Assembly: GCF_001937195.1 (NCBI RefSeq)
Contig: NZ_MSDO01000022.1
Span: 62,001 to 126,000 of the forward strand
From: Salinicola socius
GTDB taxonomy: Bacteria; Pseudomonadota; Gammaproteobacteria; Pseudomonadales; Halomonadaceae
Length of the DNA stretch: 64,000 nucleotides
Reading direction: 5' to 3'
Below, one piece after another: positions 1 through 9,224 of the stretch. The notes under the pieces are model-generated. The model saw only the letters and a list, made by a program, of their open reading frames with translations. It searched no databases and was not told where the DNA came from. The position numbers and the translations under genes are program-made. Position 1 is the stretch's first letter. Every line of letters starts with the position of its first letter.

Positions 1-1
1 G

Positions 2-181
2 AACAACGTCGGCGGATTCGGTGACGTGGAGAAAGCGGCACGGGTATTCGTGACCAACGAGCTCGAGCCGCTGCAGGCGGTGTTTCTCGAGATCAACGAC
101 ATCGTGGATCAAGAGGTGGTGCGGTTCCGGCCGTATGAGCTGGGCGCGGCCCAGGAGGAGGAGGGAGTACCACTCGTCTAG
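2..181 (+). CDS. Phage portal protein, C-terminal fragment (PBSX/P2 gpQ-like)
   Basis: Only the last 59 codons lie in the window; the reading frame is open from base 2 to the TAG at 179-181. The translation contains NNVGGFGDVEKAARVF and ends in a segment with NDIVDQEVVRFRPYEL, which is the typical C-terminus of PBSX-family (P2 gpQ) portal proteins. In that family the portal is the dodecameric DNA entry channel of the capsid vertex. It is followed by a hairpin and a phage-type adenine methylase, so the left edge of the window is probably the end of a prophage or prophage remnant. The rest of the gene lies upstream of the window. Recognition is from the short tail only. Confidence 0.75.
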   Translation, partial: NNVGGFGDVEKAARVFVTNELEPLQAVFLEINDIVDQEVVRFRPYELGAAQEEEGVPLV

Positions 182-185
182 AAAA

Positions 186-207
186 GCGCCCGGCGGCCAC
201 CGGGCGC
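186..207 (+). terminator. Hairpin after portal gene
   Basis: GCGCCCGG (186-193) pairs with CCGGGCGC (200-207) across a 6-nt loop, five bases after the portal stop codon. There is no U-tract, so it may be a weak or factor-dependent terminator, or only an mRNA 3' stabiliser. Confidence 0.4.
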
Positions 208-301
208 ATCGCCTGAATCTTCCTGATTCCTGTCACTCCCTTGGACCTCACAGCGACAGCCGGATCTTAACGAAAAGCTGTATAAATAGACAGGTGTCAG
301 G

Positions 302-1063
302 ATGTCCCAGAAACCGATTCTTCCATGGATGGGCGGCAAGCGTCGCCTCGCGAAACAGATCTTGCCGCTGTTCCAACCCCACCACACGTACGTGGAGCCA
401 TTCTGTGGAGGCGCCGCGCTCTACTTCATGAAAGAGCCCAGCCGGGTGGAGGTGATCAATGATGCCCATGGCGAGTTGGTCAATCTCTATCGGATCGTCA
501 AACATCACCTCGAGGAACTCGTTCGGCAATTTCGCTGGGCCCTGGTCAGCCGAGAGGAGTATCTCACCCAGCGCGACATCGATCCTGCGCATCTGACCGA
601 TATCCAACGCGCCGCGAGGTTCTTCTACCTGCAGAAGCTGGCGTTTGGAGGAAAGGTCTCAGGGCAGACCTTTGGCACATCGGCGGTCAGCCCGCCGCGG
701 CTCAACCTGCTGCGAATTGAAGAGGATCTAAGCGGGGCTCACCTTCGATTGGCGCGCACGTTGATCGAGCACCTCGACTGGGCTGAGTGCCTTCGGCGAT
801 ATGATCGGGACGAGACGCTTTTCTACCTGGATCCACCCTACTGGGGAACCGCTGGCTACGGCCGCGACTTCGGTCTCGAGCAGTACGACCGAATGGCGGA
901 ATTCGCCAGGAACTCAAAAGGGCAGGTGGTGATCAGCGTGAACGATATCCCCGAGATGCGAGCCGCATTCGATGGGCTCAACATCAGCACGACCCAACTC
1001 AAGTACACCGTCGGACGTCAGACGACAGAAGCGCGCGGGGAACTCATCATCTCCAATCGCTGA
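302..1063 (+). CDS. Phage-type DNA adenine methylase (D12/Dam class)
   Basis: The 253-residue protein is a class alpha N6-adenine methyltransferase. It has the N-terminal PWMGGKR motif (about residues 8-14), the SAM-binding FCGGAAL block (34-40) and the catalytic DPPY tetrad (177-180). The D12 family methylates adenine in short palindromes such as GATC, but the target cannot be read from sequence. An AT-rich TATAAAT sequence lies just upstream of a short spacer and the ATG. The gene sits between a phage portal gene and a strong terminator, with no restriction gene nearby, so it is probably a solitary phage methylase that protects phage DNA or modulates host methylation rather than part of a restriction system. 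The C-terminus looks complete, so it may still be active. Confidence 0.85.
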   Translation: MSQKPILPWMGGKRRLAKQILPLFQPHHTYVEPFCGGAALYFMKEPSRVEVINDAHGELVNLYRIVKHHLEELVRQFRWALVSREEYLTQRDIDPAHLTDIQRAARFFYLQKLAFGGKVSGQTFGTSAVSPPRLNLLRIEEDLSGAHLRLARTLIEHLDWAECLRRYDRDETLFYLDPPYWGTAGYGRDFGLEQYDRMAEFARNSKGQVVISVNDIPEMRAAFDGLNISTTQLKYTVGRQTTEARGELIISNR

Positions 1064-1084
1064 CGGTTGCACTGGCACGAAACG

Positions 1085-1107
1085 GCCGCCCACTCGGGCG
1101 GCTTTTT
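1085..1107 (+). terminator. Rho-independent terminator after the methylase
   Basis: GCCGCCC (1085-1091) pairs with GGGCGGC (1096-1102) around a 4-nt ACTC loop, followed directly by five T. It isolates the phage genes from the chemotaxis operon. Confidence 0.85.
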
Positions 1108-1108
1108 C

Positions 1109-1368
1109 GTGGGCGTCGCTGAGGTCGTTGAGGGTTACCCACACGTCGCCCAGCACCGCTGCCGCGCCGTCGACTCCCCGCCCCGCCTGCGCGCTAAATG
1201 GGTCGGTTTTGTTGCAGTGATGCAGATGGTGGCAGGCCGCGCCGTTGCTGGGGCGTCCCACGGTTTTACAACGGAATTTTTCGATGCGGAGTGGTGCGTT
1301 TTGACGATGGTGGGTCGTGGGGTGAGCCTGTGGGCACCGTTAGGTCCACTGATGGTGAGCGAATTGAT
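1109..1368. other. Intergenic stretch between prophage edge and cheA promoter
   Basis: No convincing gene is seen. Open frames exist on both strands, but none shows a recognisable domain or a good ribosome binding site. One of them, on the minus strand (914-1261), reads through the methylase terminator and into the methylase gene. The prophage/host junction probably falls here. No clear att repeat can be seen because only one junction is in the window. Confidence 0.4.
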
Positions 1369-1396
1369 TAAAGGGGACCAGACCAGCTGCCGATAG
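1369..1396 (+). promoter_or_regulatory. Sigma-28 (FliA) promoter for cheA-cheW
   Basis: TAAAGGGG (1369-1376), a 12-nt spacer and GCCGATAG (1389-1396) match the FliA consensus TAAAGTTT-N11-GCCGATAA at 5/8 and 7/8 positions. The same spacing and a closely similar -35 occur at the mcp promoter at 4254. The implied leader to the cheA ATG is about 115 nt. Confidence 0.7.
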
Positions 1397-1406
1397 TGAG
1401 GTCATC

Positions 1407-1458
1407 GTGAGTAGCGACCATATGCTGACTTAGACCATTGTGAGTAGGAACGTGAGTA
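1407..1458 (+). repeat. Three direct GTGAGTA repeats in the cheA leader
   Basis: GTGAGTA occurs at 1407-1413, 1440-1446 and 1452-1458, inside the predicted untranslated leader of cheA. The function is unknown. The repeats could bind a protein or an RNA regulator such as CsrA, although they lack the GGA core. Confidence 0.4.
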
Positions 1459-1516
1459 AGCATCTTGGTTAATGCTTTTAAAGTCCATATAAATCAATGG
1501 TATAGGTTCGCCAAAC

Positions 1517-3658
1517 ATGGACATTTCTGACTTTTACGACACGTTCTTTGAAGAAGCCGAAGAATTATTGGCGGATATGGAACGCTTGCTGCTGGATCTG
1601 GATGTCGACGACCCGGATGTCGAGGAGCTCAACGCGATCTTCCGGGCTGCACATTCCATCAAAGGCGGGGCAGGCACCTTCGGGTTTACCGTCCTGCAGG
1701 AAACGACCCATCTGCTGGAAAACTTGCTGGACCATACCCGGCGTGGCGAGCTCAGTCTTCGACGGGATATCGTCGACACGTTTCTGGAAACCAAAGATAT
1801 GCTTCATGACCAATTGGACGCCTACCGTAACGGCGGTGAACCCGATGCCGAGGCGTTCGAAAGGATTTCACGTGTTTTGCAACAGATGGCGCTGGATGAG
1901 CTGGGTCAGCAGCAAGCGCTGACCCAGGCGCCTCCGGTCGATAAGGCACCTGCGCCAGCGCCGGCGGTGAGCACGCCTGTTCAGTCCGAACTCGAGCCGG
2001 CCATGCAGGCGGTCGAGGAGGGCAAAGGGCAGCGGCTATCGATCACGTTGACGGGTGTCAGCGACAAGGATCGCGCCTTGCTGGTCGAGGAGCTTGAGCA
2101 TTTCGGGACGATGGTGTCCCAGTCGGGCGATACCGAGCGCTATCAGGTAACGCTGGACAGCTCGGAATCGAAGGACGATATCGAAGTCGTGCTCTGCTTC
2201 ATCATCGAGCCGGAACAGCTGTCGATCGAAGTCGCTGCGGCGCCTGCGGTGGCGGCCAGCGCGACGGCGGAAACGCCCGTGGCAGAAGCTCCAGCAGAGA
2301 GCGCTTCCGGGCCAGCGGAAGCATCGACGGTGCCGACGGCGGAAGCCGTTTCGGATCCGGATAGTGCTGCACCCAAAGCCGAATCTGCCCCGGCTCGCCC
2401 TGCTGGCAAGGCGGGCGGGAAAGCCGCGAAGGGCAGCGAGTCCAGCACGATTCGGGTGCCGGTCGACAAAGTGGATCAGATCATCAATCTGGTCGGCGAG
2501 CTGATCATCACCCAATCCATGCTCGAACAGACGGCCAGTGACCTGGATATCGTTTCCCATGGACCCTTGGTCAACGGGATGAATCTGTTGCAGCGCAACG
2601 CTCGGGATCTGCAGGAAGCGGTGATGTCGATCCGCATGATGCCGATGGATTATGTCTTCAGCCGCTTCCCGCGGCTGGTCCGCGACCTGGCCGCCAAGCT
2701 GGGCAAGGACGTGGAGCTGGTGACGGAAGGCAAGTCGACCGAGCTCGACAAGAGTCTGATCGAACGCATCATCGACCCGTTGACGCATCTGGTACGCAAC
2801 AGTCTGGATCACGGCCTGGAACCTCGCGAGAAGCGAGAAGCTGCCGGCAAGCCGACGACCGGGCGCCTGACCCTTTCTGCCCAGCATCAGGGCGGCAATA
2901 TCCTGATCGAAGTGATCGACGATGGCGCCGGGCTCAACCGCGACAAGATCCTGGCCAAGGCCAGATCGAGCGGCATCGCCGTCACCGATACCATGAGCGA
3001 TGACGACGTCTGGCAGTTGATCTTCGCGCCGGGCTTCTCCACCGCCGAGCAGGTCAGCGACGTGTCCGGGCGTGGCGTCGGCATGGACGTCGTGAAACGA
3101 AACATTCAGGAGATGGGCGGTCACGTCGAGATCCTGAGCAAGACCGGACAGGGAACGACGACGCGTATCGTGCTGCCGTTGACGCTGGCGATCCTGGACG
3201 GGATGTCCATCCGCTGCGGCAGGGAAACCTTCCTGCTGCCGCTCAACGCGGTGCTGGAGTCGTTGCAGCCGCAGCCGGAGGATATCTACTCCATGGCTGG
3301 CGACGATCAGCTGCTCAAGGTGCGTGACGAGTACCTGCCGATCATCGCGTTACACCACGCGCTGGATGTGACCGACGCCAAGACCGAATTGACCGAAGCC
3401 ATCGCGGTCATCGTCCAGGGCGAAGGCCGCCGCTACGCCTTGCTGGTCGATGACCTGGTCGGTCAGCAACAGGTCGTGGTCAAGAATCTCGAAACCAATT
3501 ATCGCAAAGTGCCGGGGATTTCCGCCGCTACCATTCTCGGCGATGGCAGCGTTGCCCTGATTCTCGATATCGCCGATCTTCATCGTCTCGACCGACGCAA
3601 GTCGCAGCAACGACATGAGGCGAAACGCCAACACTTACATGAGGTATCGCTAGTATGA
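1517..3658 (+). CDS. cheA: Chemotaxis histidine kinase CheA
   Basis: This 713-residue protein is the central kinase of the chemoreceptor array. It autophosphorylates and passes phosphate to CheY and CheB. Domains in order: Hpt (P1) with phospho-acceptor H46 in [10 protein letters not shown]; a CheY/CheB-binding-like segment (about 165-235); an Ala/Pro/Glu-rich linker (about 235-310); the dimerisation helices (P3) starting near [15 protein letters not shown]; the HATPase domain (P4) with NSLDHGLE (N box), DDGAGL (G1) and GRGVGMDVV (G2); and a C-terminal CheW-like P5 domain. The length is typical for gammaproteobacteria. The stop overlaps the cheW start (ATGA), so the two are translationally coupled. 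The promoter at 1369-1396 is sigma-28-like. motA and motB, which precede cheA in enteric bacteria, are absent here; prophage sequence lies upstream instead. Confidence 0.97.
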   Translation: MDISDFYDTFFEEAEELLADMERLLLDLDVDDPDVEELNAIFRAAHSIKGGAGTFGFTVLQETTHLLENLLDHTRRGELSLRRDIVDTFLETKDMLHDQLDAYRNGGEPDAEAFERISRVLQQMALDELGQQQALTQAPPVDKAPAPAPAVSTPVQSELEPAMQAVEEGKGQRLSITLTGVSDKDRALLVEELEHFGTMVSQSGDTERYQVTLDSSESKDDIEVVLCFIIEPEQLSIEVAAAPAVAASATAETPVAEAPAESASGPAEASTVPTAEAVSDPDSAAPKAESAPARPAGKAGGKAAKGSESSTIRVPVDKVDQIINLVGELIITQSMLEQTASDLDIVSHGPLVNGMNLLQRNARDLQEAVMSIRMMPMDYVFSRFPRLVRDLAAKLGKDVELVTEGKSTELDKSLIERIIDPLTHLVRNSLDHGLEPREKREAAGKPTTGRLTLSAQHQGGNILIEVIDDGAGLNRDKILAKARSSGIAVTDTMSDDDVWQLIFAPGFSTAEQVSDVSGRGVGMDVVKRNIQEMGGHVEILSKTGQGTTTRIVLPLTLAILDGMSIRCGRETFLLPLNAVLESLQPQPEDIYSMAGDDQLLKVRDEYLPIIALHHALDVTDAKTELTEAIAVIVQGEGRRYALLVDDLVGQQQVVVKNLETNYRKVPGISAATILGDGSVALILDIADLHRLDRRKSQQRHEAKRQHLHEVSLV

Positions 3659-4155
3659 GTCCGCAAGCGAGCACAGATGCCCTCGTCAACGACGCAGCGA
3701 GCAGTGAATATCTGGTTTTCTCTCTGGGCGACGAGGAGTATGCCGTCGATATCCTCAAGGTGCAGGAGATTCGCGGCTACGAAAACGTCACCCGGATTGC
3801 CAACGTGCCTGAGTTCATCAAGGGGGTCACCAATCTGCGCGGGGTGATCGTGCCTATCATCGATCTCAGGCTGAAGTTTCATCTCGACAAGGTCGAATAC
3901 GGTGGTCAGACAGTGGTCATCGTGGTCAACGTCGATGACCGGATCGTCGGCATCGTGGTCGATGGTGTTTCGGACGTCATGAGTCTGGCACCGGATCAAA
4001 TCAAGCCCGCGCCGGAGTTTGGTGTCACGCTCTCGTCCGATTATCTGAGCGGTATCGGCAGCCTGGAAGACCGCATGCTGGTGCTGGTCGACATCGAGAA
4101 ACTGCTGACCCACGAAGAGATGCAACTGGTCGAGCGCACCGCAGAGAGCGCCTGA
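3655..4155 (+). CDS. cheW: Chemotaxis coupling protein CheW
   Basis: A 166-residue CheW-domain protein that bridges chemoreceptors and the CheA P5 domain in the array. The CheW fold is recognisable from [21 protein letters not shown] through [15 protein letters not shown] to the ILVDGVSDV-like [11 protein letters not shown] segment. The ATG overlaps the cheA stop by four bases, and a strong terminator follows at 4181. cheA-cheW therefore forms a two-gene operon. Confidence 0.96.
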   Translation: MSPQASTDALVNDAASSEYLVFSLGDEEYAVDILKVQEIRGYENVTRIANVPEFIKGVTNLRGVIVPIIDLRLKFHLDKVEYGGQTVVIVVNVDDRIVGIVVDGVSDVMSLAPDQIKPAPEFGVTLSSDYLSGIGSLEDRMLVLVDIEKLLTHEEMQLVERTAESA

Positions 4156-4180
4156 TTTCAGACCGGATAAAGGTATGACC

Positions 4181-4207
4181 AACCGCGGCTTCGGCTGCGG
4201 TTTTTTT
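4181..4207 (+). terminator. Terminator after cheW
   Basis: A 9-bp stem (4181-4189 with 4194-4202, one G-T wobble) closes a TTCG tetraloop and runs into seven T (4201-4207). This is a strong intrinsic terminator. Confidence 0.92.
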
Positions 4208-4253
4208 ATGGCCGGACTCGGCGCCAGTTTTTGAGACTTTGGTCTAATAAAGA

Positions 4254-4281
4254 TAAAGGTAATCGATCTGTAAGCCGATAA
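4254..4281 (+). promoter_or_regulatory. Sigma-28 promoter for the Cache-domain chemoreceptor
   Basis: TAAAGGTA (4254-4261), a 12-nt spacer and a perfect GCCGATAA (4274-4281) lie about 90 nt before the mcp start and just after the cheW terminator. Confidence 0.88.
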
Positions 4282-4368
4282 GGAGAGAGTCGCGCTAGGT
4301 CAATAAGCTCATGGGAGCGGGCGTGGCGCCCATCAAGCAATCTTTCGAGCAATCCGGGTGAAAATGCC

Positions 4369-6003
4369 ATGCTGAATTTCCGTGAGTGGACGATGCGTCG
4401 CAAGTTATGGACCACGTTGGGGTTGATGTGGGTGGGTCTGATTCTGGTGGCGGGGTGGTCGCTCTATTCGATGCGGGAAAATCTCCTGGAACAGCGCATA
4501 CAAAGCCTGCAGTACTTCATCGGTAGTGCCAAGCAGCTGGTCGACAGTTACGTCAGCGATGCCGAAAGTGGCGAGTTGAGTGAAGCGGACGCCAAACAGC
4601 AGGCCCGCCATGCGCTCTCCAATATGGGATTTGGCGCCGATGGCTACATTTTCGTGTTCGACTCCAACCTCGAGGTCGTCGAGCATCCGCGACGCGCGGT
4701 GGGTGACAACATGCGGGATTATCAGGATCCCAACGGCGTCTATCTCTATCGGGAGATGTTAGCTGCCGCCCAGCAGCCCGGCGGCGGGCTCGTTCATTAC
4801 GCCTCGCGGCGCAGTGAGGGTGGCGAGATGTACGACAAGCTGAGCTACGTCATGCGGGTGCCGCAGTGGGACTGGCAGATCGCCACGGGCGTCTATGTGG
4901 ATGATATCGATGCCGTGCTCGCTGATGGCGCCGTCGTTTATCTCGCGCTCATCGCGGCTATCGGCACGCTGCTGTCACTGATCGTCGCCTGGGTCATCCG
5001 TAACGTGCTGAGCCGGTTGGGCGGTGACCCGGCACACGCTCGCAACAGTATCCAGAAAATTGCCGAGGGGGATTTTTCCCAGGCGCTGGTGCTCAAGTCG
5101 AAGGACACCGATAGCCTGCTTTTCGCGATAGAGAGCATGCGTCAAGGCCTCTCCCGGACGTTTGCCGATGTCCGAGCCAGCGCTGAGTGGGTCAACGTTG
5201 GTGCCGGCCAGATCGCCAGCGGTAACCAGGATCTGGCGGTACGTACCGATCAGCAATCCGCCGCCATCGTCGAAACGGCCTCCAGCATGGAGCAGCTGAC
5301 CCAGACCGTTCGCCACAATGCCGACAACGCGGAAACCGCCACCAAGGCTGCAGCGCAGACCCGGCAGCGTGCGCAACAGGGCGGCGAGATGATGCGTGAC
5401 ATCGAGACCACCATGGCACAGATCCAGGACGGCTCACGCCAGATGGCGGAAATCGTCGACATGATCGACAACATCGCCTTCCAGACCAACATTCTGGCGT
5501 TGAACGCTTCCGTCGAAGCTGCCCGTGCCGGCTCGGCAGGGCGAGGCTTTGCCGTCGTCGCCGAAGAGGTTCGCAATCTGGCCAGTCGCAGCGCGGATGC
5601 CTCTCGAGAGATTCGCAAGTTGATCACCGGCTCGGGCGAGCAGGTGAACAGCGGCGCCACGCTGATCGAGCAGGCGGGTCGCGCCATGGAAGAGATCGTT
5701 TCTTCGGTGGCCAGCGTCAGCGGCTTGATGGAAGAGATCGCCAATGCCTCGCGCGAGCAGCGCAGCGGTATCGAACAGGTCAATCAGGCGATCACGGAGC
5801 TCGATCAGGTCACCAGCCAGAACGCCGCCCTGGTGCAGCAGACCGCCAATGCCTCGCAGTCGCTGGTGAGTCAGGCCCAGAAACTGGAGTCGGCGCTGGA
5901 GCACTACCGCGTTGCGGCAGGAGACGGGAGCAGTGAGGCAGGGCTGACGCAGTGGCGCCCCAGCGCCGATCGCGCACACCAGCGTCTGGAGCAGCCAGCC
6001 TGA
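4369..6003 (+). CDS. Methyl-accepting chemotaxis protein, single-Cache sensor
   Basis: A 544-residue transmembrane chemoreceptor. An N-terminal membrane helix (about 14-32) is followed by a periplasmic single-Cache domain (about 35-185) with the GYIFVFD and [13 protein letters not shown] motifs, which usually bind small organic acids or amino acids. A second membrane helix (about 188-210), a HAMP domain and a long cytoplasmic signalling domain follow. The hairpin tip includes the conserved [18 protein letters not shown] and [12 protein letters not shown]. No W-x-x-F type CheR tether is present at the C-terminus. The start is not firm: ATG 4369 is used, and ATG 4393 is an alternative. It is transcribed alone from its own sigma-28 promoter. 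The ligand cannot be assigned. Confidence 0.93.
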   Translation: MLNFREWTMRRKLWTTLGLMWVGLILVAGWSLYSMRENLLEQRIQSLQYFIGSAKQLVDSYVSDAESGELSEADAKQQARHALSNMGFGADGYIFVFDSNLEVVEHPRRAVGDNMRDYQDPNGVYLYREMLAAAQQPGGGLVHYASRRSEGGEMYDKLSYVMRVPQWDWQIATGVYVDDIDAVLADGAVVYLALIAAIGTLLSLIVAWVIRNVLSRLGGDPAHARNSIQKIAEGDFSQALVLKSKDTDSLLFAIESMRQGLSRTFADVRASAEWVNVGAGQIASGNQDLAVRTDQQSAAIVETASSMEQLTQTVRHNADNAETATKAAAQTRQRAQQGGEMMRDIETTMAQIQDGSRQMAEIVDMIDNIAFQTNILALNASVEAARAGSAGRGFAVVAEEVRNLASRSADASREIRKLITGSGEQVNSGATLIEQAGRAMEEIVSSVASVSGLMEEIANASREQRSGIEQVNQAITELDQVTSQNAALVQQTANASQSLVSQAQKLESALEHYRVAAGDGSSEAGLTQWRPSADRAHQRLEQPA

Positions 6004-6024
6004 GTGGATGAGGTCTCGGAGATA

Positions 6025-6051
6025 TCAAGAGTGTGATCCAGCGGCCGATAA
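6025..6051 (+). promoter_or_regulatory. Sigma-28 promoter for aer-cheR-cheB
   Basis: TCAAGAGT (6025-6032), an 11-nt spacer and a perfect GCCGATAA (6044-6051) lie about 80 nt upstream of the ATG at 6133. The position supports that ATG as start over the GTG at 6052, which would begin right at the -10 box. Confidence 0.85.
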
Positions 6052-6132
6052 GTGTCCGCAGTGATGACGTTTGAACCGCCCCATGCCCGCTGGCGAATCG
6101 CGAAGGGGCATAACAACACCAGGGATGCTGCG

Positions 6133-8304
6133 ATGCGAAACAATCAGCCTGTGAACGATCAGGAATTCGTGATAGGCGACTCGGATTACCTGATCTCGCG
6201 AACCGACCTGAAAGGCCGGATCACCTACGCCAATCCGGCCTTCGTCAGGGTCAGCGGGTTCAGTCGGGAAGAGCTGATCGGCGCGCCTCATAACCTCGTC
6301 CGTCACCCGGACATGCCGTCGGCGGCCTTCGCGAATCTGTGGCAGACGCTGGAGAACGGCGAGAACTGGTCGGGGGTCATCAAGAATCGGCGCAAGGATG
6401 GATCGCATTACTGGGTTCAGTCGACCGTCACCCCGATCGTCGAAGACGGCAAGATCGCGGGTTACACGTCGGTCAGGGTCAAGGTTGCCGACAAGCCGCG
6501 TCGGCTGGCGGAGAAGCACTATCCGCAGTTGCTGGCGGGGCGCAAGCGTGGTGTCAGGCTCGATCACGGCGTGCTGAAGCCTCGTGGTCTGTTGCCGACG
6601 ATCCGGCGTGTCAGCCTGCGCTCGCTGAAAGGCCGGTTGATCTCGATGATGGTGCTGGCGCTGGTCGTGCTGGCAGGCAGTGGCGGCGTCTCGTTGTATG
6701 CCCTGCATGAAGACGGGCAGCGATTGCAGCAGTTGACGGTCAACGGTCTGGAGGATCTGGCTCGACTGCAGAAGATCGATCAGTTGATGTCCAAAGGACG
6801 AGACCTGGTCGACAAGCCGGTCAGCAATCCGATGGCGGCCGATCTGGCGCCGATCAACGAGCAGGTCGATGCCCTCATTGCCGAGCTGGATAGCACCTGG
6901 GATGCCTACTATCAGAATCGTCCGGTCAACCAGACCGCCGCGGCAGACACCTTTGCCGCCGACCTTCAGCAATACCGTGATGAAGGCCTGAAAGGTGTGA
7001 TGTCCGCGCTCAATGCGGGTGATTTCTATCAGTCCTACGTGGCCTACAACGACGTGCTGGGGGCCAACAGCGACAAGATCAGCAGTGACCTGAATGTTTT
7101 GGTCGAAGCAAAACGTCAAAGCGGCGCGGACATGGCGATCAGCGCTGCGGCGTCCCAGCGCACCACGATGATCATCCTGATATCGCTGCTGGCGACAGGG
7201 GCCATTCTGCTGTTCATCGTGGGGCTGACCACGATTCGCGCCACGCTCAAGCCGGTTCGCGAAGCCCTGGACTTCTCGCTGCAGATCGCGTCGGGCAATC
7301 TCGGTGCCACACTCAAACAGCGCAGCCATGATGAAGTCGGCCGCCTGATCGGTGCGCTCAACAGCATGCGCCAGAGCCTGGGCACGATCGTCGGTGACGT
7401 CAATTCGAACGTGGCGGTGGTTGCCCCGGCGACGCGGGACATTGCCCGAGGTAACGAGGATCTCTCCTCGCGTACCGAGCAGCAGGCGGCATCGCTGGCC
7501 GAGACCGCGAGCAGCATGGAGCAGATGACCGCAACGGTGAAGCAGAATGCCGACAACGCCCGTCAGGCCAGCCAGCTTGCCGGAGGGGCGACGGATACGG
7601 TACGCCGAAGCGGTGAAGTGATGGGGCAGGTTGTCGGTACCATGGGGCGTATCACCGACAGCTCGCGCAAGGTCGCGGATATCGTCGGTGTCATCGATTC
7701 GATCGCCTTCCAGACCAATATTCTGGCGCTGAATGCCTCTGTCGAAGCAGCGAGAGCCGGCGAACAGGGCCGCGGATTTGCCGTGGTGGCCGGAGAAGTG
7801 CGCAATCTTGCCAGCCGCAGTGCCGACGCCGCCAAGGAGATCCGCAATCTCATCGACAGCTCCACGCAGGAAGTGGGACACGGTGCCGACCTGGTGCGTC
7901 AGGCCGAAGGGTCGATCAGCGAAGTCGTCAGTGCCGTGACGCGTGTCAACGACATCATCAACGAAATTTCCGCGGCCTCCGAAGAGCAGACCAGCGGTAT
8001 ACAGCAGATCAGCCAGGCCGTCGCGCAAATGGACCAGGTGACTCAGCAGAATGCCGAGCGGGTGCAAACCACCGCCGCCTCCGCGGCGGAGCTTCGTGCC
8101 AGTGTCGAGCACCTGACCACGTCCATTGCCGTTTTTCGTCTGGCGGGTAGCGGCGAGGAGCGAGTGGCTGGTACCGCCAGTCGCGAGTCAAAGGCGCGCA
8201 TCGACGTCCAGCCCCGGCATCAGCTAGCCAAAACAGCAGCGACGTCTCCGGCCTCCGACCGTCGCGTGATAACGGATGACAACGAGGAGTGGGAGGCATT
8301 TTGA
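6133..8304 (+). CDS. aer: Aer-like PAS-containing chemoreceptor with CheR tether
   Basis: A 723-residue chemoreceptor. An N-terminal cytosolic PAS domain (about 10-120) has the Aer-type sequence [19 protein letters not shown] and NLVRHPDMP, which in E. coli Aer holds FAD and senses redox or oxygen. Two hydrophobic segments (about 173-193 and 346-366) flank a roughly 150-residue helical region, unlike E. coli Aer, which has one short hydrophobic loop. HAMP and signalling domains follow, with [18 protein letters not shown]. The protein ends in EWEAF, which fits the aromatic-x-x-aromatic pentapeptide that recruits CheR and CheB in Tar/Tsr. The ATG at 6133 has an AGGGA site. cheR follows with overlapping stop and start. 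Confidence 0.9.
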   Translation: MRNNQPVNDQEFVIGDSDYLISRTDLKGRITYANPAFVRVSGFSREELIGAPHNLVRHPDMPSAAFANLWQTLENGENWSGVIKNRRKDGSHYWVQSTVTPIVEDGKIAGYTSVRVKVADKPRRLAEKHYPQLLAGRKRGVRLDHGVLKPRGLLPTIRRVSLRSLKGRLISMMVLALVVLAGSGGVSLYALHEDGQRLQQLTVNGLEDLARLQKIDQLMSKGRDLVDKPVSNPMAADLAPINEQVDALIAELDSTWDAYYQNRPVNQTAAADTFAADLQQYRDEGLKGVMSALNAGDFYQSYVAYNDVLGANSDKISSDLNVLVEAKRQSGADMAISAAASQRTTMIILISLLATGAILLFIVGLTTIRATLKPVREALDFSLQIASGNLGATLKQRSHDEVGRLIGALNSMRQSLGTIVGDVNSNVAVVAPATRDIARGNEDLSSRTEQQAASLAETASSMEQMTATVKQNADNARQASQLAGGATDTVRRSGEVMGQVVGTMGRITDSSRKVADIVGVIDSIAFQTNILALNASVEAARAGEQGRGFAVVAGEVRNLASRSADAAKEIRNLIDSSTQEVGHGADLVRQAEGSISEVVSAVTRVNDIINEISAASEEQTSGIQQISQAVAQMDQVTQQNAERVQTTAASAAELRASVEHLTTSIAVFRLAGSGEERVAGTASRESKARIDVQPRHQLAKTAATSPASDRRVITDDNEEWEAF

Positions 8305-9215
8305 AAGCCGAGACAGCGATGTTTTCAGGTCCGGGGTCGGGCGATGGAGCCAGTGACAATGCCATGCGCTTTACCCGAGACCTCGACTTCACTCCACGTG
8401 ATTTCGAACGGGTGCGGGATCTCATCTACCGTCGTGCGGGTATCGTGATGGCGGAAAACAAGCGGGAGATGGTTTATAGCCGCTTGGCCAAGCGACTGCG
8501 GCTGCATGGCATGAGTCGATTCGGAGAGTATCTGGACAGGCTCGAGACGCGCGCCGAGTCCGAGGAGTGGGAAGCGTTCACCAACGCCTTGACCACCAAC
8601 CTGACGGCGTTCTTTCGCGAAGCCCACCATTTTCCGGTGCTGGCCGAGGAAATACGCCGCCGGGGTAGCGGGATCAAGATCTGGTGTGCCGGCGCATCGA
8701 CGGGAGAAGAACCCTACTCGTTGGCGATGACTGTCAGGGAAACGCTGGGCGCTGCGGCGTCTCAGGTCAAGATCCTGGCCACGGACATCGATACCGAAGC
8801 GTTGAATACCGCCCGTGCCGGTGTCTATTCCCTGGAGACGGTGGAGAAGCTCGGCGAGGCGCGCTGTCGACAGTTCTTTCAGCGCGGCAGCGGTACTCGT
8901 GCCGGCAAGGCACGGATTCGTCCGGAACTGGCAGCGATGGTCGATTATAGGCAGCTCAATCTCGTCACGGGATCATGGTCGATCAACGGCCCCTTCGACA
9001 TCATTTTCTGTCGTAACGTGATGATCTATTTCGATCGGGAGACGCAGACCAATATCCTGCGTCGTTTCGCATCCCAGATGAAACCGGATGGCTTGCTGTT
9101 TGCGGGCCACTCCGAGAACTTTTCCTTTCTGAGCCAGGCTTTTCGATTGAGGGGGCAGACCGTTTACACCTTGGCACCGCCTTCGTCGCTGACGGTCTCG
9201 GACGTCTCGCGCTAG
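8301..9215 (+). CDS. cheR: Chemoreceptor glutamate methyltransferase CheR
   Basis: CheR uses SAM to methylate receptor glutamates during adaptation. The 304-residue protein has the N-terminal all-helical domain ([19 protein letters not shown]) and the SAM-binding domain with [34 protein letters not shown] and [12 protein letters not shown]. Start choice is open: TTG 8301 overlaps the aer stop (TTGA) with GGGAGG four bases upstream; GTG 8289 and ATG 8319 are in frame. Its neighbour aer carries a C-terminal CheR-binding pentapeptide, and cheB follows 9 bp downstream. Confidence 0.94.
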   Translation: MKAETAMFSGPGSGDGASDNAMRFTRDLDFTPRDFERVRDLIYRRAGIVMAENKREMVYSRLAKRLRLHGMSRFGEYLDRLETRAESEEWEAFTNALTTNLTAFFREAHHFPVLAEEIRRRGSGIKIWCAGASTGEEPYSLAMTVRETLGAAASQVKILATDIDTEALNTARAGVYSLETVEKLGEARCRQFFQRGSGTRAGKARIRPELAAMVDYRQLNLVTGSWSINGPFDIIFCRNVMIYFDRETQTNILRRFASQMKPDGLLFAGHSENFSFLSQAFRLRGQTVYTLAPPSSLTVSDVSR

Positions 9216-9224
9216 GAGTGAACG

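Noticed and set aside
914-1261. Minus-strand open frame of 115 codons at the prophage edge
   Set aside because: It overlaps the methylase gene and runs through its terminator, has no ribosome binding site and no recognisable domain.
1477-1510. TAAAGTCC before cheA as a nearer sigma-28 promoter
   Set aside because: No GCCGAT-like -10 follows at 11-12 nt; the site at 1369-1396 is much better.
6052-6132. Upstream GTG start for the aer-like receptor
   Set aside because: It begins directly at the end of the sigma-28 -10 box and adds 27 residues not expected before an Aer PAS domain; ATG 6133 has a good ribosome binding site.
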